The translations under genes were made by a program, and so were the position numbers. DNA of 42,547 nucleotides, from assembly GCA_041678045.1 (NCBI GenBank), contig JBAYOV010000031.1:1-42547 (forward strand), in the 5' to 3' direction. Origin of the DNA: UBA2357 sp041678045. GTDB lineage: Bacteria > Pseudomonadota > Gammaproteobacteria > Burkholderiales > Rhodocyclaceae. Each line of letters begins with the position of its first letter. Position 1 is the stretch's first letter. Under the pieces are notes generated by a model. That model was not told the origin of the DNA. It searched no databases and saw only the letters and a list, made by a program, of their open reading frames with translations. This document shows positions 13,114-21,176 of the stretch, piece after piece.

Positions 13114-14337
13114 GTGGTGGATGCGTGGGGAAGGCCACACGAGGATGGGGCGCCAGTGGTCGTGCGTGGCTGGTGTCCGGGTGCCTTGCGGCCGATGCGC
13201 TCCGGCGATGGGCTGGTGTTGCGGGTGCGGCCACGGCTGGCACGCCTGACCCGTGCGCAGGTGCTGGCCTTGTGTGCGGTGGCTGCGGACGAAGGGGCCG
13301 GACTGATCGACCTGACCAACCGGGCCAACCTGCAGCTGCGCGGGCTGGACGAGGCCGGCTGGCAGCGGGCACTGGTGCGGCTGGCGGCGCAGGACTTGCT
13401 GGACGAAGACGCCGGCATCGAGGCGCGCCGCAACGTGCTGGTGGCGCCTGACTGGCAACCGGGCGATGCCACCGAGCGCATTGCGCGCACGCTGATCGCG
13501 CGGCTGTCCGAGCTGCCGCTGCTGCCGGCGAAGTTCGGCATTGCGGTGGATGCCGGCAAGGCGCCGGTGCTCTCGAATGATTCTGCCGACCTGCGCATCG
13601 AACGCACTGCTGGCGGTGGATTGTTGCTGCGTGCCGATGGCCGGGCGCAGGGCATGCCGGTGTGTGTGGATTCCGCGGTCAGCGCGGTACTGGCCCTGGC
13701 GCGGTGGTTTGCGGACAGCGGCGGGTTGACTGCCGGCCGCATGCGCCGGCATCGCGCGCCCTTGCCGGCCTGGGCGCAAGGCACGCTGCAGCCGGCCCCG
13801 CCGCGTCCGGCCATCGGGCCGGATGGGCTGGGCGGTGTGGGCACGCACAGGCATCCGGCTGCGGGCACGGCGACGGCGACCGGCGCCGGTCTGCCCGTGT
13901 GCCTGCCGTTTGGTCAGGTTGCGGCCTCCACGCTGGCGCAGGCGATGCTGCGCAGCGGTGCGCAGGCCGTGCGGCTGACGCCGTGGCGGGTGATGCTGTT
14001 CGAGGCGGCCGATGCGCAGGCGCTGGCCTCGGTGCTGCCGGACGGCCTGCAGGCCGCCGCCTGGATGCAGGTCGATGCCTGTGCCGGCGCCCCCCACTGC
14101 ACACAGGCCACGGTCGCCACCCGGGCGCTGGCCCGGCAGCTCGCGACGGCAGTGGGCTCCGGCCTGCACGTTTCCGGATGTGCCAAGGGCTGTGCCCGCG
14201 CGCGCCCGGCAGCGGTGTGCCTGACCGGGCGTGACGGTCTGTTCGATCTTGCCTTCAATGCCCGGCCCGGTGAGCCCGCTTCCCTGCGGGGGCTCAGCCA
14301 TGCCCGGGTGCTTGCCCATTTCGGAGTCCTTGCCTGA
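13114..14337 (+). CDS. cobG: precorrin-3B synthase
   Basis: CobG uses molecular oxygen to hydroxylate precorrin-3A and form a gamma-lactone, the step that marks the aerobic B12 route. The 407-residue protein belongs to the nitrite/sulfite reductase ferredoxin-type family. Its C-terminal half has the 4Fe-4S ligands Cys323, Cys329, Cys356 and Cys360 (CAGAPHC and SGCAKGCA; the C-x5-C and C-x3-C pattern). DLTNRANLQLRGL near residue 67 is also typical. The start is GTG at 13114 with GGGAGG at 13101-13106. It is the first gene behind the rightward riboswitch, and its stop overlaps the cobH start (TGATG). Confidence 0.92.
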   Translation: MVDAWGRPHEDGAPVVVRGWCPGALRPMRSGDGLVLRVRPRLARLTRAQVLALCAVAADEGAGLIDLTNRANLQLRGLDEAGWQRALVRLAAQDLLDEDAGIEARRNVLVAPDWQPGDATERIARTLIARLSELPLLPAKFGIAVDAGKAPVLSNDSADLRIERTAGGGLLLRADGRAQGMPVCVDSAVSAVLALARWFADSGGLTAGRMRRHRAPLPAWAQGTLQPAPPRPAIGPDGLGGVGTHRHPAAGTATATGAGLPVCLPFGQVAASTLAQAMLRSGAQAVRLTPWRVMLFEAADAQALASVLPDGLQAAAWMQVDACAGAPHCTQATVATRALARQLATAVGSGLHVSGCAKGCARARPAAVCLTGRDGLFDLAFNARPGEPASLRGLSHARVLAHFGVLA

Positions 14338-14984
14338 TGAGCCTGGCTGTTCCTTACCACTACGAAACCGATGGCGCGGCGATCTATCGCCAGTCCTTCG
14401 CGATGATCCGGTCCGAGGCCGAATCCGGGCTCGCACGCTTCACGGCCGATGAAGAGCCGCTGGCGGTGCGCATGATTCATGCCGCAGGCATGGTCGGTCT
14501 GGCCGCGCACATCCACTTTTCACCGGACTTCGTCTACGCGGCGCGTGAGGCGCTGGCGCGCGGGGCGCCGATTCTGTGCGATGCGCGCATGGTGTCGGAA
14601 GGCGTGACCCGGGCGCGTCTGCCGGCCGACAATCCGGTGCTGTGCACCCTGGGCGATGCACGCGTTGCCGAGTTGGCGCGCCAGCTGGGCAACACCCGTT
14701 CGGCTGCCGCGCTGGAGCTGTGGCGGCCGCATCTGGAGGGCGCGCTGGTGGCCATCGGCAATGCGCCCACCGCGCTCTTTCATCTGCTCAACATGCTGCA
14801 GGACCCGGCCTGTCCGCGTCCTGCCGCCATCATCGGGTGCCCGGTCGGCTTCGTCGGGGCGGCCGAATCCAAGCAAGCCCTGTGGGCAGCCAGACCCGTG
14901 CCGTGCTGCATCGTCGAGGGGCGTCTGGGGGGCAGCGCGATCACGGTGGCTGCGATCAATGCAATAGCGAGTCGAACGGAATGA
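14337..14984 (+). CDS. cobH: precorrin-8X methylmutase
   Basis: CobH (CbiC) moves the C11 methyl group to C12, giving hydrogenobyrinic acid. The 215-residue protein has the family features RMIHAAGMVGLAAHIHFSP (the active-site His region, about 46-64), GAPILCDARMVSEGVTR, GNAPTALFHLL and IIGCPVGFVGAAESK. The ATG at 14337 shares one base with the cobG stop, and its own end overlaps the cobI start. The length is normal. No separate promoter is visible. Confidence 0.95.
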   Translation: MSLAVPYHYETDGAAIYRQSFAMIRSEAESGLARFTADEEPLAVRMIHAAGMVGLAAHIHFSPDFVYAAREALARGAPILCDARMVSEGVTRARLPADNPVLCTLGDARVAELARQLGNTRSAAALELWRPHLEGALVAIGNAPTALFHLLNMLQDPACPRPAAIIGCPVGFVGAAESKQALWAARPVPCCIVEGRLGGSAITVAAINAIASRTE

Positions 14985-15718
14985 TGACAGGAACGATTCA
15001 TGGCGTGGGTCTGGGGCCGGGCGCCCAGGACCTGTTGAGTGTGCGCGCCGACCGCCTGGTGCGCGGCGCGCGTCATGTGGCCTACTTTCGCAAGGCAGGG
15101 CGTGCCGGTCGTGCGCGGCGCATGGTGGAAGGCATGCTGCGCCCCGATGTGGTGGAGTTTGCGATGGAGTACCCGGTGACCACCGAGATTCCGTTTGCCG
15201 ATCCGGCCTACAAGTCCGCGCTGGGCGGGTTTTATGCGGAGTGTATCGAGCGTCTGCAGACTCTGGCGAGGGCGGGGGAGGATGTGGTGGTGCTGTGCGA
15301 GGGAGACCCGTTCTTCTATGGCTCCTTCATGCACCTGTACACCCGCCTGCAGGGGCGCGTGCCGGTCCGGGTGGTGCCGGGCATCACCGGCATGTCCGGG
15401 GCCTGGACGGTCAGCGGCACGCCGATCACCTGGGGAGACGATCTGCTGACCGTGCTGATGGCCACCCTGCCGGAGGATGAACTGGCCCGTCGCATCCGTG
15501 ACACCGATGCGCTGGTGGTGATGAAGGTGGGGCGCAACCTGCCCAAGCTGTGCCGCGCGGTGCACGCGGCCGGGCGCGGGGACCAGGCCTGGCTGGTCGA
15601 GTACGCCACCATGCCGGAAGAGCGGGTGAGCCGCCTGCTCGACATCGATGCCGGGCGTGTGCAGGCCACGCCGTACTTCTCCATCGTGCTCATCCATGGC
15701 CAGGGGCGGCGTCCATGA
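14981..15718 (+). CDS. cobI: precorrin-2 C20-methyltransferase
   Basis: CobI (CbiL) adds the C20 methyl group to precorrin-2 from SAM. The 245-residue protein starts MMTGTIHGVGLGPGAQDLLS with the SAM-binding GVGLGPG (8-14), then FRKAGRAGRARRMVEG, the family motif CEGDPFFYGSFMHLY and VVPGITGMSGAW. ATG codons at 14981 and 14984 are both possible; either overlaps the cobH stop. The 3' end overlaps cobJ by four bases (ATGA). It is the expected neighbour of cobH and cobJ. Confidence 0.95.
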   Translation: MMTGTIHGVGLGPGAQDLLSVRADRLVRGARHVAYFRKAGRAGRARRMVEGMLRPDVVEFAMEYPVTTEIPFADPAYKSALGGFYAECIERLQTLARAGEDVVVLCEGDPFFYGSFMHLYTRLQGRVPVRVVPGITGMSGAWTVSGTPITWGDDLLTVLMATLPEDELARRIRDTDALVVMKVGRNLPKLCRAVHAAGRGDQAWLVEYATMPEERVSRLLDIDAGRVQATPYFSIVLIHGQGRRP

Positions 15719-16497
15719 GCAGCGGTTGGCTGGCGATTGCCGGGCTGGGGCCGGGCGATGCCGCGCTCATCACGCCGCAGGTGCAGGCGGCGCTCGACGC
15801 GGCCACCGACGTGGTCGGTTACATCCCGTATGTGGCGCGGGTGGCCCGGCGGCCGGGTTTGCGCCTGCATGCCAGCGACAACCGCGTGGAGCGCGAGCGT
15901 GCGGCGCAGGCGCTGGAGATGGCGGCGCAGGGCGCGCGGGTGGTGGTGGTGTCTTCGGGAGACCCCGGGGTGTTCGCGATGGCCTCGGCGGTGTTCGAGG
16001 TGCTGGAGCAGGGGCCGCCGGCCTGGCGCACGCTGGATGTGCAGGTGCTGCCCGGCATCACCGCGATGCTGGCCGCCAGCGCACGGGCGGGGGCGCCGCT
16101 GGGGCATGACTTCTGCGCCATCAACCTGTCCGACAACCTCAAGCCCTGGTCCCTGATCGAGCGTCGGCTCCGCCTGGCGGTGGAGGCCGACTTTGCGATG
16201 GCCTTTTACAACCCCCGCTCTCAGGCCCGGCCGGAGGGGTTTGAGCGTGTGCTGGCGGTGCTGCGCGAGTGTTGCGAGCCGACCCGCCCGGTGCTGTTTG
16301 CACGCGCCGTGAGCACACCGGAAGAGCGCCTGTCGGTGGTCTGCCTGGCGGAGGCCCGTGCGCAGATGGCGGACATGCGCACCCTGGTCATCGTGGGGTC
16401 AAGCCGCACACGCAGCCTGCCTCATGCGCGCGGCAACTGGTTGTACACCCCGCGCTCGGTGCCGTCTGCAGGGAGTGGCGGGACATGCGCGCCCTGA
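15715..16497 (+). CDS. cobJ: precorrin-3B C17-methyltransferase
   Basis: CobJ (CbiH) methylates C17 and contracts the ring. The 260-residue protein has AGLGPGDAALITPQV (9-23), VGYIPYV, VVVVSSGDPGVFAMASAVFEV, LPGITAMLAASARAGAPLGHDFCAINLSD (in parts) and FYNPRSQARPEGF, all family hallmarks. The ATG at 15715 overlaps the cobI stop. The last residues after NWLYTPR extend slightly beyond the usual end and overlap the 3' end of the oppositely oriented cobK by 76 bp. Confidence 0.95.
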   Translation: MSSGWLAIAGLGPGDAALITPQVQAALDAATDVVGYIPYVARVARRPGLRLHASDNRVERERAAQALEMAAQGARVVVVSSGDPGVFAMASAVFEVLEQGPPAWRTLDVQVLPGITAMLAASARAGAPLGHDFCAINLSDNLKPWSLIERRLRLAVEADFAMAFYNPRSQARPEGFERVLAVLRECCEPTRPVLFARAVSTPEERLSVVCLAEARAQMADMRTLVIVGSSRTRSLPHARGNWLYTPRSVPSAGSGGTCAP

Positions 16498-17222
16498 GCG
16501 AGCCAGTGCAGCGCCGCCTCCACGTCATGCACCGTGGTGCGTGGCGGCAGGTCGGGGCGGTCGATCATCAGCACCGGCAGGCCCAGCGTGCGTGCCGCCG
16601 CCAGCTTGGCTGCGGCTCCGCTGCCGCCCGCGTTCTTGCACACCACGCGTTCGATGCGATGCGCCTGCAAGAGCGCGATGTCGCCCTCCACCCGGAACGG
16701 TCCGCGATCCACCACCACGCTGTGCCGGGGCAGGGGGGGCGGGGCGGTTGGCTCGTCCACCAGACGCAGGAGGTAGTGGTGCTGTGGCTGTGCGGCAAAG
16801 TCAGGCAGGTGCATGCGCCCGAGTGCCAGCATGATCCGCTGCGGCGGGCCGGCCAGCGCCGACACGGCGGCGGGAATGTCGGCCACGCAGTGCCAGCGGT
16901 CGCCGCTCACCGCTTGCCAGGGGGGGCGGGTCAGGGCCAGCAGTGGGACCTGGCAGTGCGCGGCCGCCTGCACTGCGTGGCGGCTCATCTGCCCGGCGAA
17001 GGGGTGGGTGGCGTCGATGAGATGGGTGATGCCTGTCTCTTGCAGGTAGCGGATCAGCCCGTCTACCCCGCCAAACCCTCCGATGCGTACTGGCAGTGGC
17101 TGTGCTCGGGGCGTGAGCACCCGGCCGGCATAACTGTAGGTGGCACGCAGGCCCCGGTCGGCCAGCGCCTGCGCCAGTACGTTGGCTTCGGTGGTGCCGC
17201 CGAGAAGGAGGATGTTGTACAT
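16422..17222 (-). CDS. cobK: precorrin-6A reductase, inverted inside the cob operon
   Basis: CobK (CbiJ) reduces precorrin-6A to precorrin-6B with NADPH. The 266-residue protein starts MYNILLLGGTTEANVLAQAL, has TYSYAGRV, THLIDATHPFAGQMSRHA (in part), LALTRPPW, LALGRMHLPDF, and VVCKNAGGSGAAAKLAAAR near the C-terminus, all typical. It is encoded opposite to every neighbour. Its 3' end overlaps cobJ by 76 bp and its ATG (17222-17220) lies on the same CATG as the cobL ATG. No ribosome site or clear promoter is seen before this ATG; an in-frame ATG at 17237 has a weak AGG and would give five more residues. Expression must come from a promoter inside cobL or farther right. Confidence 0.93.
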   Translation of the reverse strand: MYNILLLGGTTEANVLAQALADRGLRATYSYAGRVLTPRAQPLPVRIGGFGGVDGLIRYLQETGITHLIDATHPFAGQMSRHAVQAAAHCQVPLLALTRPPWQAVSGDRWHCVADIPAAVSALAGPPQRIMLALGRMHLPDFAAQPQHHYLLRLVDEPTAPPPLPRHSVVVDRGPFRVEGDIALLQAHRIERVVCKNAGGSGAAAKLAAARTLGLPVLMIDRPDLPPRTTVHDVEAALHWLAQGAHVPPLPADGTERGVYNQLPRA

Positions 17223-18474
17223 GGAGCTTGAGGGCATGGACGCCTGGCTGAGCATCGTTGGAGTGGGGGAGGATGGCATGTCCGGCCTGTCGGCGGCAAG
17301 CCGGGCGGCGCTGGCGCAGGCCGAGGTGGTGATGGGCGCGCGCCGGCATCTGGCGCTGGTCGGGACGTCGCTGGCCGGGACGGTCGAGCGCCTCGAATGG
17401 CCCGTGCCCTTCGAGGCCGGGGTCGCGCAGGTGCTGGCCTTGCGCGGACGACGGGTGGTGGTGCTGGCGTCGGGCGATCCATTCTGGTTTGGTGCGGGTA
17501 CGGTGCTGGCGCGCCGTCTGCCGCCCGGTGAGTGGCGGGCATGGCCCGCACCGTCCACCTTCAGCCTGGCGGCGGCGCAACTGGGCTGGGCGCTGGAGCA
17601 TACGACGTGCATCGGACTGCATGCTGCGCCCTTTGCACGGTTGCGGCCCCTGCTTGCGCAAGGGCGCAGGCTGTTGGTGCTGGTGCGCGACGGTGAAGCC
17701 GCCGGGGCGCTCGTGCAGTGGTTGAGCGAGCGGGGGTTCGGCGATACCCGGGTGCATGTGCTGGAGGCCCTGGGCGGTCCCCGGCAGCGGGTGCGCAGTG
17801 TGCAGGCGGCCGGAGGGTTGCCGCCGGATGTTGGACACCCGGTGGTGCTGGGGCTGGAGGTGTCGCTCGCTCAGCCCCGGCCGCTGCCGGAGGCCGAGGC
17901 TGCGCCCCCTGTCGTGATGCCCTGCACCAGCGGCCTCGACGACCGTTTTTTTGCGCATGACGGTCAGATCACCAAGCGACCGCTCCGGGCACTGACCCTG
18001 TCGGCACTGGCTCCCCGGGCCGGGGAGCTGCTGTGGGACATCGGCGCGGGGTCCGGTTCGATCGGCATCGAGTGGCTGCTCGCAGACCCTGCCAACAGGG
18101 CCGTGGCTTTTGAAGCAGACCGCTTGCGCGCTGCACGGGCGCGTGACAATGCGGTCGCGCTGGGGGTGGCGCACCTGCAGGTGGTGGAGGGGCGGGCGCC
18201 ACAGGTGCTGGCCGGCCAGCCCTTGCCCGATGCGGTGTTCATCGGCGGGGGCCTGTCACAGGCCTTGCTGGACAGCCTGTGGGCCTGTCTGCCGCCGGGT
18301 GCCCGGGTGGTGGCCAACGCGGTGACGCTGGAGTCCGAGGCCCTGCTGGGACAGTGGCATGCGCAGTGCGGCGGACAATTGCTGCGGGTCGAGCTGTCCG
18401 AAGCGGCACCCCTGGGGCGTCGCCGGGGCTGGAAGGCCGCCTATCCTGTGGTGCAGTGGAGTGTGTCGCGATGA
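17221..18474 (+). CDS. cobL: precorrin-6Y C5,15-methyltransferase (decarboxylating), CbiE-CbiT fusion
   Basis: CobL methylates C5 and C15 and removes the C12 acetate carboxyl group. The 417-residue protein is a fusion: CbiE-type methyltransferase (about 1-210, with SIVGVGEDGMSGLS, VVMGARRHL and VVLASGDPFWFGAG) and CbiT-type methyltransferase (about 220-417, with FAHDGQITKRPLRALTLS and the SAM loop GAGSGSIG at 275-282). The ATG at 17221 has AAGGAGG at 17205-17211, which lies in the antisense of cobK codons; this good site decides the start. The end overlaps the next gene by ATGA. It resumes the rightward operon after the inverted cobK. Confidence 0.95.
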   Translation: MELEGMDAWLSIVGVGEDGMSGLSAASRAALAQAEVVMGARRHLALVGTSLAGTVERLEWPVPFEAGVAQVLALRGRRVVVLASGDPFWFGAGTVLARRLPPGEWRAWPAPSTFSLAAAQLGWALEHTTCIGLHAAPFARLRPLLAQGRRLLVLVRDGEAAGALVQWLSERGFGDTRVHVLEALGGPRQRVRSVQAAGGLPPDVGHPVVLGLEVSLAQPRPLPEAEAAPPVVMPCTSGLDDRFFAHDGQITKRPLRALTLSALAPRAGELLWDIGAGSGSIGIEWLLADPANRAVAFEADRLRAARARDNAVALGVAHLQVVEGRAPQVLAGQPLPDAVFIGGGLSQALLDSLWACLPPGARVVANAVTLESEALLGQWHAQCGGQLLRVELSEAAPLGRRRGWKAAYPVVQWSVSR

Positions 18475-18899
18475 GGGTGGCGGGTTTTGGATACCGTAGC
18501 GGCGCCGAACCGTCGTCCTTGCGGGCGGCCTGGGAGGCTGCGCTGGCGGCCCTCCGGGCGGAGGGGCTGGCGGAGGGGGGGGACGGATGGACCGGTGACC
18601 CGGCCCGCCATGGCCGCGCAGGTTGTGTGCTGCTGGCCGCCCCGCAGGACAAGCTGGCCATGCTGCAGGCCCTGGCCGCACAGCTGGGCCTGCCGGTGCG
18701 GGCCGTGTCTGCAATGGCGCTGCGCGCTGCGCCCACCGTCACGCATTCCCCCGCCAGTCTGGCGGCTCGTGGGACGGGCAGTGTTGCCGAGGCGTCTGCC
18801 CTGGCGGCTGCCGGTCCCGGTGCGCGGCTGTTGGTGACCCGCCGCATTTCCGCTGACCGTCGTGCAAGCTGTGCGATTGCTGAAGGAACCGATTCATGA
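18471..18899 (+). CDS. cobE: cobalamin biosynthesis protein CobE (CbiG C-terminal-like)
   Basis: The 142-residue protein matches the CobE/CbiG C-terminal domain: it starts MRVAGFGYRSGAEPSSLRAA, has APQDKLAMLQALAAQLGLP, VTHSPASLAARGTGSVAEASAL and the ending RLLVTRRISADRRASCAIAE. CobE is needed in aerobic cob clusters but its exact step is not settled; corrinoid-intermediate binding has been proposed. The ATG overlaps the cobL stop, and the gene overlaps cobM by four bases. The length is normal for the family. Confidence 0.9.
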   Translation: MRVAGFGYRSGAEPSSLRAAWEAALAALRAEGLAEGGDGWTGDPARHGRAGCVLLAAPQDKLAMLQALAAQLGLPVRAVSAMALRAAPTVTHSPASLAARGTGSVAEASALAAAGPGARLLVTRRISADRRASCAIAEGTDS

Positions 18900-19714
18900 C
18901 GATTCATTTCATCGGCGCCGGTCCCGGTGCCGCCGACCTGCTCACCCTGCGTGGGCGCGACCTGATTGCGGCTTGCCCGGTATGCCTGTATGCCGGTTCC
19001 CTGGTGCCGGATGCGGTGCTCGCACACTGTCCGCCGGGGGCTCGCATCATCAACACGGCACCGCTGTCGCTGGATGAGATCATCGCGGAGATGGTCGCGG
19101 CGCACGACCGGGGGCTGGATGTGGCGCGCCTGCATTCGGGCGACCTGTCGATCTGGTCGGCCATGGGCGAGCAGTTGCGCCGCCTGCGCGCACTCGGTAT
19201 CCCGTACCGTGTGACGCCCGGTGTGCCGGCGTTCGCCGCCGCCGCCGCAGCGCTCGAAACGGAGCTCACCCTGCCCGGGCTGAGCCAGTCGGTGGTGCTC
19301 ACCCGCACGCCGGGGCGCGCCAGCGCGATGCCACCGGCCGAGCGCCTGCAGCACTTTGCCGCAGCCGGCTGCACGCTGGCGATCCATTTGTCGATTCACC
19401 GGCTTGACTGGGTGGTGGCCGAGCTCACGCCGCACTATGGCGCCGCCTGCCCGGTGGCGGTGGTGTGGCGGGCGAGCTGGCCCGACCAGCGTGTCCTGCG
19501 CGCCACGCTCGAGCGCATCGTGGCCGAGGTGCCGGAGACGATGGAGCGGACGGCCCTGATTCTGGTCGGCCCGGCGCTGGCGGCCGAGGGCTTTGACGAG
19601 AGCTGCCTGTACGCGCCTGACTATGACCGCCGGTTTCGTCCGCAGTCGGCCGGTTCGCCCTTTGCCGGCACGGCCTCGTCCGGTGGCCCGCAGCGGAGGG
19701 CGCAGGATGCGTGA
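18896..19714 (+). CDS. cobM: precorrin-4 C11-methyltransferase
   Basis: CobM (CbiF) methylates C11 of precorrin-4. The 272-residue protein shows FIGAGPGAADLLTLRG (5-20), CLYAGSLVP, LDEIIAEMVAAHDRG, RLHSGDLSIWSAMGEQ, VTPGVPAFAAAAAALE and LTRTPGRASAMP, the usual CobM pattern. The ATG at 18896 overlaps the cobE stop. Its C-terminal tail (after FRPQSAGSPF) is short and of low complexity. The end overlaps the cobF start by eight bases. Confidence 0.95.
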   Translation: MTIHFIGAGPGAADLLTLRGRDLIAACPVCLYAGSLVPDAVLAHCPPGARIINTAPLSLDEIIAEMVAAHDRGLDVARLHSGDLSIWSAMGEQLRRLRALGIPYRVTPGVPAFAAAAAALETELTLPGLSQSVVLTRTPGRASAMPPAERLQHFAAAGCTLAIHLSIHRLDWVVAELTPHYGAACPVAVVWRASWPDQRVLRATLERIVAEVPETMERTALILVGPALAAEGFDESCLYAPDYDRRFRPQSAGSPFAGTASSGGPQRRAQDA

Positions 19715-20495
19715 GCAGGCCGCTGGGGCACATTCCGGTACGGCGGACGTGGTCCTGAAGCTCATCGGCATCGGTACCGGTAACCCGGATCATCTCACCC
19801 GGCAGGCCGAGCAGGCCCTGCGTACGGCCGACCTGGTGCTGCTGCCGCGCAAGGGCGAAGACAAGGCCGATCTGGCCGACCTGAGGCGCGACATCTGCGC
19901 CCGGGTGCTGGGCGGATCGGCACGCGTCGTGGAGTTCGACCTCCCGGTGCGGGCCGCCGACGGAGACTATCTGGCGGCAGTGGCCGACTGGCACCAGGCC
20001 ATCGCAACCTGCTGGGCGGCACGGATCGCCGCGCATCTGCCGGCCGGGGGCTGCGTGGCCCTGCTGGTGTGGGGCGATCCCTCGCTGTATGACAGCAGTT
20101 TGCGCATTGCGCAGCGCGTACGGGCGGGTGGCCTGCCCCTCAGGGTGGAGGTGGTGCCCGGCATCACCAGTGTGCAGGCACTCACGGCCGCGCATGCGAT
20201 TGCGCTCAACACGCTGGCCGCGCCGGTGCTGCTGACCACCGGCCGGCGCCTGCGGGCCGGGGGCTGGCCTGCCGGGGTGGATACGGTGGCGGTGATGCTC
20301 GACGGGGGATGTGCCTTTGAGGCGCTGGAGGCGGCCGGGCTGGAAATCTGGTGGGGCGCCTATCTGGGCATGCCGCAACAGGCGTTGATGGCAGGACCGC
20401 TGACCGAACTGGCCGAGCCGATCCGCCGGCGGCGTGCCGCCCTGCGGGCGGAGCATGGCTGGATCATGGATGTTTATCTACTGCGGCGCAGCTGA
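19707..20495 (+). CDS. cobF: precorrin-6A synthase (deacetylating)
   Basis: CobF methylates C1 of precorrin-5 and releases the acetyl fragment; the gene is confined to the aerobic route. The 262-residue protein has KLIGIGTGNPDHLTRQAEQAL, VLLPRKGEDKADLADLRRDIC, VEFDLPVRAADGDYLAAVADW (in part), VWGDPSLYDSSLRIAQRV and VVPGITSVQALTAAHAI, specific to CobF. I chose the ATG at 19707, with GGAGGG at 19695-19700, over earlier in-frame starts that fall inside cobM. It is 60 bp before cobO. Confidence 0.94.
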   Translation: MREQAAGAHSGTADVVLKLIGIGTGNPDHLTRQAEQALRTADLVLLPRKGEDKADLADLRRDICARVLGGSARVVEFDLPVRAADGDYLAAVADWHQAIATCWAARIAAHLPAGGCVALLVWGDPSLYDSSLRIAQRVRAGGLPLRVEVVPGITSVQALTAAHAIALNTLAAPVLLTTGRRLRAGGWPAGVDTVAVMLDGGCAFEALEAAGLEIWWGAYLGMPQQALMAGPLTELAEPIRRRRAALRAEHGWIMDVYLLRRS

Positions 20496-20555
20496 AGTGC
20501 GTGCAGTGTGCCTGTGCGCGGTGTGCGCCAGGCCGAACCTCAACGGAGCAATGCA

Positions 20556-21161
20556 ATGGATGAAGAAAAGAAGCGTAGCCATGAAGCGCGCATGCAGCGC
20601 AAGAAGGCGGTGGTGGATGCCGCCATCGAGCGCGCCCAGGAAGAGCGCGGCATCGTCATCGTGATCACCGGCAACGGCAAGGGCAAGACCACTTCGGCCT
20701 TTGGCACGCTGTACCGCGCGCTCGGCCATGGCCAGCGGGTGGGGCTGGTGCAGTTCATCAAGGGCACCTACCACACCGGTGAGGTGCTGTACCTGCAGCA
20801 GCAGGGGGCCGCCGTCGATTATCACGCGATGGCCACCGGTTTCACCTGGAACACCCAGAACTGGGATGCCGACCAGCAGGCCGCCGAGGCGGCCTGGGCG
20901 CAGGCCAGCCGCATGCTGGCAGACCCGGCCTTCGATCTGGTGGTGCTCGATGAGCTCACCTACATGCTGAAGTTCAACTATCTGGCGCCGGATCGGGTGC
21001 TGGAGGCCATTCGCCAGCGTCCGGCGCGGCAGAGCGTGATCGTGACCGGTCGCGCGGCCAGCCCCGGGCTGATCGAGCTGGCCGACACGGTGAGCGAGAT
21101 CCGCGATGTGAAGCATGCATTCAAGGCCGGCGTGAAAGCGCAGAACGGCATCGATTTCTGA
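20556..21161 (+). CDS. cobO: cob(I)yrinic acid a,c-diamide adenosyltransferase (CobO/BtuR type)
   Basis: This enzyme transfers the adenosyl group of ATP to the reduced cobalt of corrinoids. The 201-residue protein has a charged N-terminus, the P-loop TGNGKGKTT (38-46) followed by SAFGTLYRALGHG, VQFIKG, LVVLDELTYML and VIVTGRAASPGLIELADTVSE. The ATG at 20556 has CGGAG at 20543-20547; an ATG five bases earlier is out of frame. It belongs to the ATP:corrinoid adenosyltransferase CobA/CobO family, not the PduO family. It needs a Co(II) reductant, for which no gene is seen here. Confidence 0.95.
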   Translation: MDEEKKRSHEARMQRKKAVVDAAIERAQEERGIVIVITGNGKGKTTSAFGTLYRALGHGQRVGLVQFIKGTYHTGEVLYLQQQGAAVDYHAMATGFTWNTQNWDADQQAAEAAWAQASRMLADPAFDLVVLDELTYMLKFNYLAPDRVLEAIRQRPARQSVIVTGRAASPGLIELADTVSEIRDVKHAFKAGVKAQNGIDF

Positions 21162-21176
21162 TCCGGGAGCCGTGCC

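Noticed and set aside
12468..13868. A leftward 466-codon frame covering the riboswitch region and cobG
   Set aside because: It reads through two structured RNAs and the antisense of cobG; no domain is visible.
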